Under the pieces are notes generated by a model, which searched no databases, had not been told where the DNA came from, and worked only from the letters and a program-made list of their open reading frames with translations. A stretch of 64,000 bases of DNA from Sweltsa coloradensis (taxonomy: Eukaryota; Arthropoda; Insecta; Plecoptera; Chloroperlidae), in contig JAMZAV010003176.1 in NCBI GenBank assembly GCA_024449915.1, positions 1-64,000 on the forward strand. Direction: 5' to 3'. Of the stretch, positions 54,710 through 64,000 are shown piece after piece. The stretch's first letter is position 1. Every line of letters starts with the position of its first letter. Position numbers and translations under genes: made by a program.

Positions 54710-55208
54710 ATTCATGATCAATTAAAAGATATTAACGAAAGTCCGATGATTCTACCTCCCTTTTTGTGCATGTAGGTCTTAGTCTGCAGGTTCGTCTTTT
54801 CATTACGCAAAAGTTTACTATTCTTGACTGATAATTTTATAAATAAAGTAAATAAAGAAAATATAAAATGTAGATTGGGATATTTTTTTCTAAAATTGGG
54901 ATATATTTATATCAATTTCGTGAGGTACAATTTAGACACCACTGTTCCAATTAAGGTGCATAGCTCCTCAAATTTTACCGATTTCAACATTTTGCTTCGT
55001 CATTAATAGCCTATGGGTTTTATTCTATTTTAATTTTTAATGTTTTGTTTGAACATATTATGTTAGCTACAGGATCAAACTATCACTTGTATCTTTCGTG
55101 GACCAAACAATCTAAAATCCTAGCCAAATACGAGCAAAAGGTTGAAAGTGGTCCATCTTTCGCAACCTTACTATTATTGTGTTATATAATTGTTATTGTC
55201 TGGCGTAC
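54710..55208. other. Intron between ADAMTS exons B and C
   Basis: AT-rich, no repeats recognised. Contains no second exon candidate. Confidence 0.45.
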
Positions 55209-55392
55209 CACATCTCGCTCCTGGCACAGACTTATGGCGGCCATGACTGCGCTGTCTCGGTGCAGGTAGTGACATCTGGGCACGGGGCTGGTCATGTAGG
55301 TGTCGTCTTCGCGGAGTCCTCCGTGTCTTCGGATGACCCGGAAGTTGGGCGCGATCAGGTGGGTGTTCGGCCGGAGTTTCAAGGCGATGCTC
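55209..55392 (-). CDS. ADAMTS exon B: central prodomain
   Basis: Frame reads SIALKLRPNTHLIAPNFRVI, RRHGG, then PRCHYLHRDS and AAISLCQERDV. LRPN-xxLxAPxF and CHY-L-x(n)-AAISLC are prodomain hallmarks; the Cys of CHY and of SLC are the conserved pair that includes the cysteine-switch region. Acceptor GGCCGCAG precedes 55392 and donor GTACGC follows 55209. Length is 184 bp, entering with one base (completing the Arg of exon A) and leaving in phase 0, which fits exon C. No stop or frameshift is seen. Confidence 0.82.
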
Positions 55393-55830
55393 CTGCGGCC
55401 AAGACGAGGAACTTTGTTTTTGTTATGTGTTTTCTCAAATTGGTGTATATGGAGATTAAACCTGGCACTCGCTATGACATAAAAACATTGTAGGCCTATT
55501 CCAAACTTTTCTGATCGTGTCCACGCCAAATATTGCCTCTTCAAAATAATTTGAGTTACCTGCACCCGCGTATCACCTATTTCAACGTAAATAATTGTAT
55601 TCGTCCTTGAGTTTGAAAAAGTTTAAAAATAAGACCATTCGGTATGGTGTCACGAGCTATGTAGGCCCTATACATATGCTTTTCAATGATCGCACATCCA
55701 AAAATAAAATGGCGTTTAGAAAAAAAAAGGGATACCACAATTCGAAGGATGTTTCCGCAGGTTCTGGATCCTGGTCTATTCCTTTGGATACCAAAGGAAA
55801 AGGTTTTATGGACATCATTCCAGAAAAAAA
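55393..55830. other. Intron between ADAMTS exons A and B, left part
   Basis: Ordinary intron sequence; 55780-55835 carries an inverted SINE tail belonging to the next feature. Confidence 0.45.
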
Positions 55831-55885
55831 AAAAAAAAACATCTCAGCGGGGTATCGAACCCCGGTCTCCCGATTGCTGGTCGAG
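55790..55885 (-). repeat. Left member of divergent tRNA-like SINE pair
   Basis: Minus strand: GGGAGACCGGGGTTCGATAC, CCCGCTGAGATG, a T run, then TCTGGAATGATGTCCATAAA. The head and the tail match the right member at 55950. Confidence 0.75.
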
Positions 55886-55949
55886 TGCTTTACCTATTCT
55901 TTTCAGATCTACAATGCACTAACAATCCAGAATTGTTATGAAATTAGCC

Positions 55950-56078
55950 GTCTCGATAGCTTAGGGGTCAATTGGGAGACCGGGGTTCGATACCCCGCTG
56001 AGACGTTTTTTGTAATTTCTGGATTGATTTCCATAAAATCAATTACACCTACGGGAGTGTTTGCCGATCAATGAAATA
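55950..56078 (+). repeat. Right member of divergent tRNA-like SINE pair
   Basis: GTCTCGATAGCTTAGGGGTC, GGGGTTCGATACCCCGC and TGAGACG form a shortened tRNA-like head; a T run and TTTCTGGATTGATTTCCATA follow, then the shared tail ACACCTACGGGAGTGTTTGC. Confidence 0.75.
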
Positions 56079-57144
56079 GATAAATAAAGAAAAAGAGTTC
56101 AACATTAAGCCACAGAAACACAACCATCTACGTTGAATGGATGCAATATAAAATTATTTTCAAGAGGCAATATTAGCCGTGATGGACCCGACTAGAAAAG
56201 ATTAAAAAAAATTGTTTTGATATTTAAAAGAGGTTTAAATTCCATTTACTTTTTACTTGGTTTCATATTTGAGTAAATTAAGAACGGGTATAATCAGCCT
56301 TACTTTTAATAATGATTTTTCGTAGGAAACCTGTCCAGGGTGCAATGTATTCATGTGTAGTTAAGGGGAGGTGCTATATGCTGGCAATGCGAATTTTGCT
56401 AACTTCAATACATTGTATCTTTTTTACCCAAACTATTTGATAAATTTGACTACAATTTTGAGGGTGTGTTAGGAACACGTTCTTCATGAGCACTATCTAA
56501 ATTTACCGCCTACATGAAAAATGTATGCATTTTTTTTTAACGTGCAAAAGTTCAAATTTTAATGTAAAAGTCTCATTTATAATACTGATGCCACAATAAA
56601 TAATAAATTATTTAAGTTTATTTTGGTAGAGATTATTGTAACACATTTAACATAACCTGACAATTTTAAGTTAGTAAATCGGTCAAGTGGTTTAGGAGAA
56701 AAAGGTACATATGTATCAAAATTATATTATTCCGAGAAAAACAGGTTTAAAGTTAAAATATGCTTATTACCAAGTGTGGTTGCTATTGCTATCAACAAGC
56801 AACAATACAACTTTAAAAAATATTAATTAAGCATAATGGATCGTCGTATCTCAATGAAGTAAAGTATTTTACACTCAGAAATTGTTATTTTGTTTGCATT
56901 GTTATAATGATATGCAAAAATCCTAAAACCAAAGTTTGGAAGGTTAGTTCACCAAAACCTTGCCATGGTATATTGGAGTAAAATAACAAAATTGTGAAGG
57001 GATATCCGAGGGCGGTTTTAAGAGTACTCAATTCCCGTCACAAAGCCAACATTTCTCGGATTTCTTTAATGCATTACACTTGAACTGGAGCAAAACTTCA
57101 ATTTTTAAACTCTTTATTTCTAGATTTGAAAGGACGGGCTTTAC
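56079..57144. other. Intron between ADAMTS exons A and B, right part
   Basis: AT-rich. 57000-57040 resembles 30700-30750 (GGGATATCCGAGGGC). No gene. Confidence 0.45.
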
Positions 57145-57332
57145 CTTCCGAATGCTTTGAAGTCGTAGTTGAGCGTGGCTCCTCCCTGAGCGCCGGCGCC
57201 GCCCGCCTCCAGCGACGCCGCCTCCGTCAACGACGGCGACAGGAAGACGACCTCGTACTCGGGCACGGTCACGTGACTCTCGACGCCGAAGAAGTAGCCG
57301 AGCTCGCCGGGATTCATGTAGTGATGCAGAGC
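57145..57332 (-). CDS. ADAMTS exon A: N-terminal part of prodomain
   Basis: The open frame on the minus strand reads ALHHYMNPGELGYFFG, then VPEYEVVFLSP, and ends NYDFKAFGR. It resembles the start of ADAMTS prodomains (M-x-PxELxxYFG, VPEYExV, LxAFGR). The acceptor is CTCGCCGTCAG before 57332 and the donor is AG/GTAAAG after 57145. The exon is 188 bp and ends in phase 2, so the last Arg codon is completed by the first base of exon B, as expected for this family. The exon is GC-rich compared with its AT-rich surroundings. The upstream exon with start codon and signal peptide was not found, so the 5' end of the gene is open. Confidence 0.8.
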
Positions 57333-57639
57333 CTGACGGCGAGGACATCAAAGTGTGATACAGTTTCTGCAAGCCCTTCACTTCGTTCATGTGCAGCACA
57401 TTTTAATTAATATTTAATAAATCTTAAATCTTATAAAAAATGCGTGCTCGTAATTTGGACACTTGTATGACTGTGTTATATGAAACAAAAACACACACCA
57501 ACCAACGAGTTGTTTTCTTCGTCAGACGCAAAGGAACCGATCACTTATCAGGATCACCGTGTTTTATTTTATCATCCGTTTCAATCAACATAGCCTACTA
57601 AAAAAAATGTAATGTATACTTTTTAATCAACCATTACAG
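57333..57639. other. Sequence upstream of exon A
   Basis: AT-rich; no further ADAMTS exon found. Confidence 0.4.
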
Positions 57640-59085
57640 TCAGTAATAGTCCAGTTTAGAATCGAATATCCGTTTGCATTTTGTTGAGAGACAGATTTTT
57701 TATGATTGATTATTGTAGAGGGTCACTAGTAGATGAGAAATCGCGAGTATATATTTTTTCTATGTTGGGTTCTTGGAGCCAAATTTGGATTTGTAATTTT
57801 CATACTTTTGGCGATAACTTCTCCAATATCGCGCGAATCGAAAAAATTTGAATAGCATTTCAATTTGATTGTTCAATAGAAATAAGATAACAACGGTTAG
57901 ATTTGGTTTATAGTTGAAATGTACAGTCACTGACAAAAGTTCTGATAACATGTGTTTATTTTACAATACACGACCTGTTCCTAATGTGGAAAGTTGTTTG
58001 CGAATTATTCATTTGGAACTATAATTCATGAAATCTAATTACGTATCTTTTGAATGGACTAGCGTTTTTGTATCTTTAAAACTATGGAAAATAGGGGTGG
58101 TTTAGAAATCTCGTCGATTTTGAGCATAGAGATTTTATGCTGCGAAATCTCAAATCTGTGTATCTTTTGAGAGGTTTGGTAGTATTCAAGAAGGCGGTGG
58201 AACTCTTTTAGCAAAGTGATTGTTGTAAAAAGACAGTTGAATGATGGATGGTAATGAATACGGGAGGAAAATGGATTTAATTGTGAAATAGGCCGAGCCT
58301 TAATTTGGTAAGATGACTATTAAATAATATGTATTTTAAAAGGGACCACAGGACTTTCACTAGTTTAAACCTATGCGTTTTGACCTCACATGTGTTTAAA
58401 ATTTTACATAAACTATCTCGCATCAGTTAAAAATACTTATTTTTGTAGCCATAGAGATTAAGTTTTTATTGTAGCTATATAGTCCGGGGTCTATACGCAA
58501 ATTTGAGGTCGAACCTTGGACAAATTGCAACAGAAGCGAATTTGGTATCATTGGATTCAGGAAAAAAACTTAATAACCCATAAAGAAACCCCTAAAATCC
58601 CCAAAGGGTGGGTGGGTCTAATCATCCCCTAAATGAAAGTGTAATAAAATTGAATTTAAAAAAAATGAGTTTATGAAACCTAGTATCCATTGTATGTAAT
58701 CAAAGCTTTTTCAAGGGTTTTTCGAAAAAAAATATGACAATTGTTCAAAATTAATTTTGTGTCCAGCAGAGGTCAATGAAGGTCAAATTTTATATTTTTT
58801 CAATGTAATTTGGTAAACGTTTTTCTATTGGCACAATAATGTTTTATGATTGTCTCATTGTTGTAAATAATTAGTAAATAGGCCACACTTGATACGGTAT
58901 AAGTCAATCATGGCAGAAAAAGGTTATTATTACAATCTGTAGGGCCATGAACCTACGAGTATGTAGTCAAAAATCTGTTTACTTACGTTAAGGCGCACTC
59001 AAATCATGTTACGTAATAATGTAATTCGCCGATAGAGGTTTCTCAAGTACTATACATCAAGACTATATTTTGGGACGTACCTGCA
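57640..59085 (+). repeat. Left arm of a 1.4-kb inverted repeat
   Basis: From GTCCAGTTTAGAATCGAATA at 57650 to AGACTATATTTTGGGACGTA at 59080 it is the inverse of 61945-63385, with a few percent difference by eye. It includes CAGTCACTGACAAAAGTTCT at 57922, which looks like a Tc1/mariner end preceded by TA, and GGGTGGGTGGGTCTAATC. A 63-codon frame at 57951-57760 has no recognised similarity. Confidence 0.9.
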
Positions 59086-59371
59086 CCGCGATTCTCTAAT
59101 GTCCGCGTTAACGTTAAATATCAATTCGGCGTTAATTAACGATAACATTGCGAGTTTGTGATTCACTAACGAATTTTATCGTCAGCGGACGTTAAAAGTG
59201 ACGTCATTTTTAACGCGATCCAAACCCCTGCCTTTAGGCCTGCGTTAAAAAATATGGACGTTATGTTTACGTTTTTTCACCTCCACTTCAAATTTTAGAA
59301 GCATTGAATAATCGTATTTTGTTGTGATGGCTATCTAAATAATCAATTTTCAGGTTAATTAATATGTTTTT
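59086..59371. repeat. Inner TTAACG-rich inverted end, left
   Basis: CTAATGTCCGCGTTAACGTT at 59097 is inverted near 61335-61360 (AACGTTAACGCGGACCTTAG). Several GTTAACG and GCGTTAA motifs follow. These are the ends of a second element nested between the large arms. Confidence 0.7.
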
Positions 59372-60192
59372 GGATGAGCGTAGCGAGCGAAGCGAGCGAA
59401 GCGAAGATTCCATTTCACTACACTGGAGAAAAAAATCCGGAATGTTTTTTTTTTTTCTTTTTGTATTTTTGTGTGTCTGTTAGCACGATTCCGGCTAAAC
59501 CGATAATCCGATTGCAATGAAATTTTATGGAGACCTTTGAAATCTCTGAACGAAGAACTGCCACGTTTTTGAGAGCAATCGAAAAATTATTTCTGATGAA
59601 AATCGCAATTTTACGATTTTTTTCGATTTTTTGAAAATTTCTTCGACTTATACCTACATGCTTTGTCGGATTTTAATGATTTTTCACAGAACCTTAATTT
59701 TATGAATTTAGGTACTCATGTGAAATTTGAGCGCGATCGAAAAATTATTTCTCAAGAAAATCGAAAGTTTACGGGTTTTTTCTTTGTTTAAACAATTCTT
59801 TGACTTATAACACCTACATGCTTTATCCGATTGTAATGATTTTTTCACAGAATCTTAATTTTATGAATTAATATATTCGTATGAAATTTGAGCACCATCG
59901 AATAATTATTTCTTATGAAAATCAAAATTTTACGATTTTTTTCTTTTTTAAACGACGATTAATTAAAAAAATTAAAAATAAGAGTTTATTTTTTATTTAA
60001 TTTAAATTAATTTTTAAAAAAATCTTCAATTAAGTAATGATTTTTTCACAGAACAACAGAAAATCCGCATAAATCTTGGCAACTCAATGCACCAATTACG
60101 CTTAACGCCGCTTTATCTTCTGTAATTAATAAGATCCAGGTCCTCTAATTACGCTCATCCAACAACGCGGCGGGACTTAAGCGTTTTCCTAG
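59372..60192 (+). mobile_element. HINE-A copy
   Basis: Starts TTTT/GGATGAGCGTAGCGAGCG with a doubled GAAGCGAGCGAAGCG, and ends CAACAACGCGGCGGGACTTA, AGCGTTTTCCTAG/T. Clean sequence. Confidence 0.92.
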
Positions 60193-60200
60193 TAGTTATT

Positions 60201-60956
60201 GGATGAGCGTAGCGAGCGAAGCGAAGATTCCATTTCACTACACTGGAGAAAAAAATCCGGAATGTTTTTTTTTCTTTTTTTTCTTTTTGTATTTTTGTGT
60301 GTTTGTTAACACGATTCCGGCTAAACCGATACTCCGATTGCGATGAAATTTTATGGAGGCCTTCGAAATCTCTGAACTTAGAACTGCCACGTTTTTTAGC
60401 GCAATCGGGAAATTTTTTCTTATAAAAAACGCAATTTTACGATTTTTTTCGATTTTTTTTAAATTTCTTCGACTTATAACACCTACACGCTTTATCCGAT
60501 TGTAATGATTTTTTCACAGAACCTTAATTTTATGAATTAAGATATTCGTGTGAAATTTGAGCGTAATCGAAAAATTATTTCTCATGAAAATCGAAATTTT
60601 ACGGGTTTTTTCTTTTTTAAAACAATTCTTTGACTTATAACACCTACATGCTTTATCCTATTGTAATGTTTTTTTCACAGAACCTTAATTTCATGAATTT
60701 ATATACTAGTGTCAAATTTGAGCGCAATCGAATAATTATTTCTTATGAAAATTGCAATTTTACGATTTTTATTTTTTTTAATTATGATTTATTAAAAAAA
60801 TAAAATTTTTTTTTATTTTATTTAATTTAATTAAAAAAATCTTCGACTAAGTAATAATTTTTTCACAGAACAACAGAAAATCTGCGTAACACATGGCAGC
60901 TCAATGCACCAATTACGCTCATCCAACAACGCGGCGGGACTTAAGCGTTTTCCTAG
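60201..60956 (+). mobile_element. HINE-A copy, best preserved
   Basis: Starts TT/GGATGAGCGTAGCGAGCG and ends TACGCTCATCCAACAACGCG, GCGGGACTTAAGCGTTTTCC and TAG/T. The body repeats a block (TCATGAAAATCG ... GATTGTAATGATTTTTTCACAGAACCTTAATTT type) three times at about 170 bp spacing. Only 8 bp separate it from the copy to its left. Confidence 0.93.
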
Positions 60957-61199
60957 TAAAGTAACACCTATACTGCATTTATAACATACACAAATAGTAA
61001 TTACAAAGATTAGACATGTAATAACATAACCTCAATTATGCAAAGAGTGCAATATCGAATATAGAAGTGGTTTTGTCTTTCTATTCTAACATCTTTGCTT
61101 TAAAGTCCTCTTCATTCCAGCGTTTTCATTGGCCGAGTGATCGAGATCACACAGCCTTCTCGAGAACTTGTCCAAACTAATATATAACAGGCGCCGGTC

Positions 61200-61368
61200 T
61201 GCTGCACCGGTAACGCGCTTTTGAGACGGTTAACGCACCATGGAGTTATAAAATGAACGCACCTTACAGTTTTGTTTTAAGGAATCGCGCGTTAACCTAA
61301 CGTGCGGTAAATGTTTAACGTGGTGGCGTTAAATTTAACGTTAACGCGGACCTTAGACGTGAAATGAA
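61200..61368. repeat. Inner TTAACG-rich inverted end, right
   Basis: GTTAACGCACC, GCGTTAACCTAACGTGCG and TTTAACGTTAACGCGGACC; partner of 59086-59371. Confidence 0.7.
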
Positions 61369-61652
61369 CTTTGAATACGTCATAATCAGACCTATTTAGG
61401 TACCTGACAACCCATGCTTATTTTGGTTGGGGTGCGATCATTCCTTCCGAGTTAAAAATTGGATGAAAAATTATCAAAATCGCTTTTTTAATTCCTCTGC
61501 CAGGTGCCTAATTCAAAGGAGTTAAATAAGCGTTTTTTGATATTTTTCATCCCATATTTAACTCAGAAGGAATGATCGCACTCCAACCAAAATTAGCATG
61601 GGTTGCCAGGTACCTAAATAGGTCTGATTATGACGTATTCAAAGTTCATTTC
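61369..61652. repeat. Foldback element centred near 61510
   Basis: GAACTTTGAATACGTCATAA at 61369 is inverted at 61633-61652; arms of about 130 bp include GACCTATTTAGGTACCTG and GGGGTGCGATCATTCCTTC. Diverged relatives occur at 34770-34900. Confidence 0.88.
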
Positions 61653-61944
61653 ACGTTTTGTGGAGGCTTGGAAACACACCGAAAACGCAAAAAAACTTGT
61701 TTTTTAACGAGGTACCTGAGTGTACAGTACCCTATAGCGGGCACCTAGGTACTAGATTTTGCGAAATAAAAGCTCCCCGTAGACAACCTCAATGCCTACT
61801 ACTTATGGGGTGTAAATTTGGTGGAAACAACATATCTTAGGGCTATATTAAGGGGCTTAATCTGTGATTTTAAACGAATATATTGAAGAAAATCTATGAA
61901 TAAAATCTTCAGTAAGGATTTTAAAGTGTAAAATTTTGATCCAG
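61653..61944. other. Sequence between foldback and right arm
   Basis: 61660-61760 relates to the 34.7-35.2 kb repeat (GGTACCTGAGTGT, GCGGGCACCTAGG). Nothing else. Confidence 0.45.
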
Positions 61945-63385
61945 GTAAGTCCCAAAATATAGTCTTGATGTATAGTACTTGAGAAACCTCTATCGGCGAA
62001 TAACATTTTTACGTAATATGATTTGAGTGCGCCTAAACGTAAGTAAACATATTTTTGACTACATACTCGTAGGTTCATGGTCCTACAGATTGTAATAATA
62101 ACCTTTTCTGCCATGATTGACTTATACCTTATCAAGTGTAGTCTATTTACTAATAATTTACAAGAATGAGACAATCAAACATTATCAGGCCAAACGAAAA
62201 ACGTTTACCAAATTATATTAAAAAAATACACAATTTGACCTTCAATGACCTCTGCTTGCCACAAAATTAATTTTGAACAAATTGTCATATTTTTTTTCGT
62301 AAAACCCTTGAAAAAGCTTTGATTTCATACAATGGATACTAGGTTTCATAAACTCATTTTTTTTAATTCAATTTTATTACACTTTCATTGAGGGGATGAT
62401 TAGACCCACCCACCCTTTGAGGATTTTAGGGGTTTCTTTATGGGTTATTAAGTTTTTTTTCTGAATCCAATGATATCAAATTCGCTACTGTTGCAATTTG
62501 TCAAGGTTCGACCTAAAATTTGCGTAAAAGACCCGGACTATATAGCTACAATAAAAACTTAATCTCTATGGCTACAAAAATAAGTATTTTTAACTGATGC
62601 GAGATAGTTTATGTAAAATTTTAAAACACATGTGAGGTCAAAACGCATAGGTTTAAACTAGTGAAAGTCCTGTGGTCCCTTTTAAAATACATATTATTTA
62701 ATAGTCATCTTACCAAATTAAGGCTCGGCCTATTCACAATTAAATCCATTTTCCTCCCGTATTCATTACCATCCATCATTCAACTGTCTTTTTACAACAA
62801 TCACTTTGCTAAAAGAGTTCCACCCCCTTCTTGAATACTACCAAACCTCTCAAAAAATACACAGATTTGAGATTTCGCAGCATAAAATCTCTATGCTCAA
62901 AAATCGACGAGATTTCTAAACCACCCCTATTTTCCATAGTTTTAAAGATACAAAAAACGCTAGTCCATTCAAAAGATACGTAATTAAATTTTATGAATTA
63001 TAGTTCCAAATGAATAATTCGCAAAAAACTTTCCACATTAGGAACAGGTCGTGTATTGTAAAATAAACACATGTTATCAGAACTTTTGTCAGTGACTGTA
63101 CATTTCAACTATAAACCAAATCTTACCATTGATATCTTATTTCTATTGAACAATCAAATGGAAATGCAATTTAAATTTTTTCGATTCGCGCGATATTGGA
63201 GAAGTTATCGCCAAAAGTATGAAAATTACAAAATCCAAATTTAGCTCCAAGAACCCAACATAGAAAAAATATATACTCGCGATTTCTTATCTTCTAGTGA
63301 CCCTATACAATAATCAATCATAAAAAATCTGTCTCAACAAAATGCAAACGGATATTCGATTCTAAGCTGGACTATAATGATTAAT
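61945..63385 (-). repeat. Right arm of the 1.4-kb inverted repeat
   Basis: Mirror of 57640-59085. AGAACTTTTGTCAGTGACTG at 63080-63099 is the partner of the Tc1-like end. Differences from the left arm are scattered point changes, so this is an old pair rather than a recent copy or an assembly mirror. Confidence 0.9.
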
Positions 63386-64000
63386 GAATGAGCCACCTAG
63401 GTTAAAAACGCGTGGATGTTTGCCTCAAGGATCAAGAATGGACATTGATTGGTACAAATTAATGCCAGTAATTTAGAAAACCCAATTAACATTTCCATTT
63501 CGACCCGGAAAAAATAGTATAAACATGAAACAATTTGATATCACATTGTCCGTAGACTTTTGATTCGTGTAAGGAATGAAAAATAGAATGTTATTCACAT
63601 TGTGATTTTCTCGTGTGTCTCATAAATACCATTTTTGACTTTTCCCCCAAAAAATTTTATATGGCCCCAAATTGCCCGTTTTCACGAAAACTTATATATT
63701 CTGAAAGAGTTATTATTTTGGATTAGAAATCCACTTATTGGCCAGTTGGTTAGTGGTGGATGCGGGGTACAGGGGTGCCTATAAATGGTCGATTTCAAGG
63801 GTGTGTATCCAAAAGCTTTATTTTTAGGGCCAGAGCGTTGAACGAAATCTAGTCTAGACTTTCAATTCGTGTAAGTAATGAAAAATAGAAAGTTACCCAC
63901 ATTTTTTTCTTGTGTGTCCTGTAAATAACATTTTTGACTTTTCCGAAAAAACAAGTCAACATTTTCTCCAAATTGCCCGTTTTGATTGAAACTGATTTGT
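63386..64000 (+). repeat. Two-unit tandem repeat at window end
   Basis: 63545-63700 and 63845-64000 share GATTCGTGTAAG-AATGAAAA, TTTTTGACTTTTCC and CAAATTGCCCGTTTT at about 300-bp spacing. 63386-63544 holds nothing recognised. Confidence 0.75.

Larger units (their letters stand above)
3023..57332 (-). other. ADAMTS-family secreted metalloprotease gene, seven exons recognised
   Basis: This is the gene span inferred from exons A to G listed separately. ADAMTS enzymes are secreted zinc proteases that cut extracellular matrix. Visible parts in order are prodomain (A, B, C), furin-like RRFKR site and start of the reprolysin domain (D), the YHHPSLG to GVTMG stretch (E), the HEIGH zinc site (F), and the LGMHHDG continuation (G). 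Phases agree: A ends phase 2 and B opens with one base; B-C, C-D and D-E join at phase 0; E ends phase 1 and F opens with two bases; F ends AA and G opens C, making the Asn after HEIGH. The signal peptide, disintegrin-like, thrombospondin and spacer exons are not seen and probably lie outside. Introns are mostly transposable elements. Single-base losses in F and G mean a pseudogene cannot be excluded. Confidence 0.85.

Noticed and set aside
57028..57410. Arg-rich frames on both strands
   Set aside because: They are shadow frames of exon A, whose true frame gives ADAMTS prodomain sequence.

Overview
The window looks like an AT-rich, repeat-loaded stretch of an invertebrate animal genome. Protein motifs suggest an arthropod or close relative, but that is an inference from family resemblance. 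There is no operon structure, genes are split by introns with GT/AG borders, and transposable elements fill most of the space.

The only host gene I recognise is a minus-strand ADAMTS-type metalloprotease spread over about 54 kb (57332 down to 3023). In gene order: exon A (57332-57145) and exon B (55392-55209) encode prodomain; exon C encodes more prodomain and lies in an array of about 22 copies (54570-51180); exon D (42876-42724) carries the furin-like site and the start of the catalytic domain, with partial copies at 43020-42928 and in an array at 46085-45262; exon E (41431-41170) is the middle of the catalytic domain; exon F (28127-27998) ends in the HEIGH zinc motif, and its 3' half plus splice donor is repeated about 30 times at 28051-25486; exon G (3194-3023) has the third zinc histidine and the region after it. 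Intron phases match between neighbouring exons. Three separate exons of one gene have each become a tandem minisatellite whose unit includes a splice site. This is the most unusual feature here.

The introns hold a layered set of mobile elements. 8055-18535 is a Ty3/gypsy element (5-bp target duplication TTGCT) split in its 3' untranslated region by a 5.7-kb Mutator-like insertion (12482-18206, 9-bp duplication ACAAGTACC). The gypsy element itself sits in one arm of an older foldback element. 31508-34060 (-) is a 5'-truncated non-LTR retrotransposon interrupted by a Helentron-like element. 35200-38560 (-) is a decayed copia element carrying a solo LTR and a piggyBac-like TTAA MITE. 4900-6060 (-) is a Penelope-like remnant. 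Two families of small elements with features of non-autonomous Helentrons (HINEs) recur across the window, as do tRNA-like SINEs arranged in divergent pairs, many foldback elements, and a 1.4-kb inverted repeat at 57640-63385.

Sequence quality is uneven. Zones at about 3840-6640, 19500-20950, 45260-50720 and much of 51360-54430 show inflated homopolymers compared with clean copies of the same repeats in this window. They look like poor consensus sequence, so copy numbers, frameshifts and the 43-48 kb duplication need that caution.
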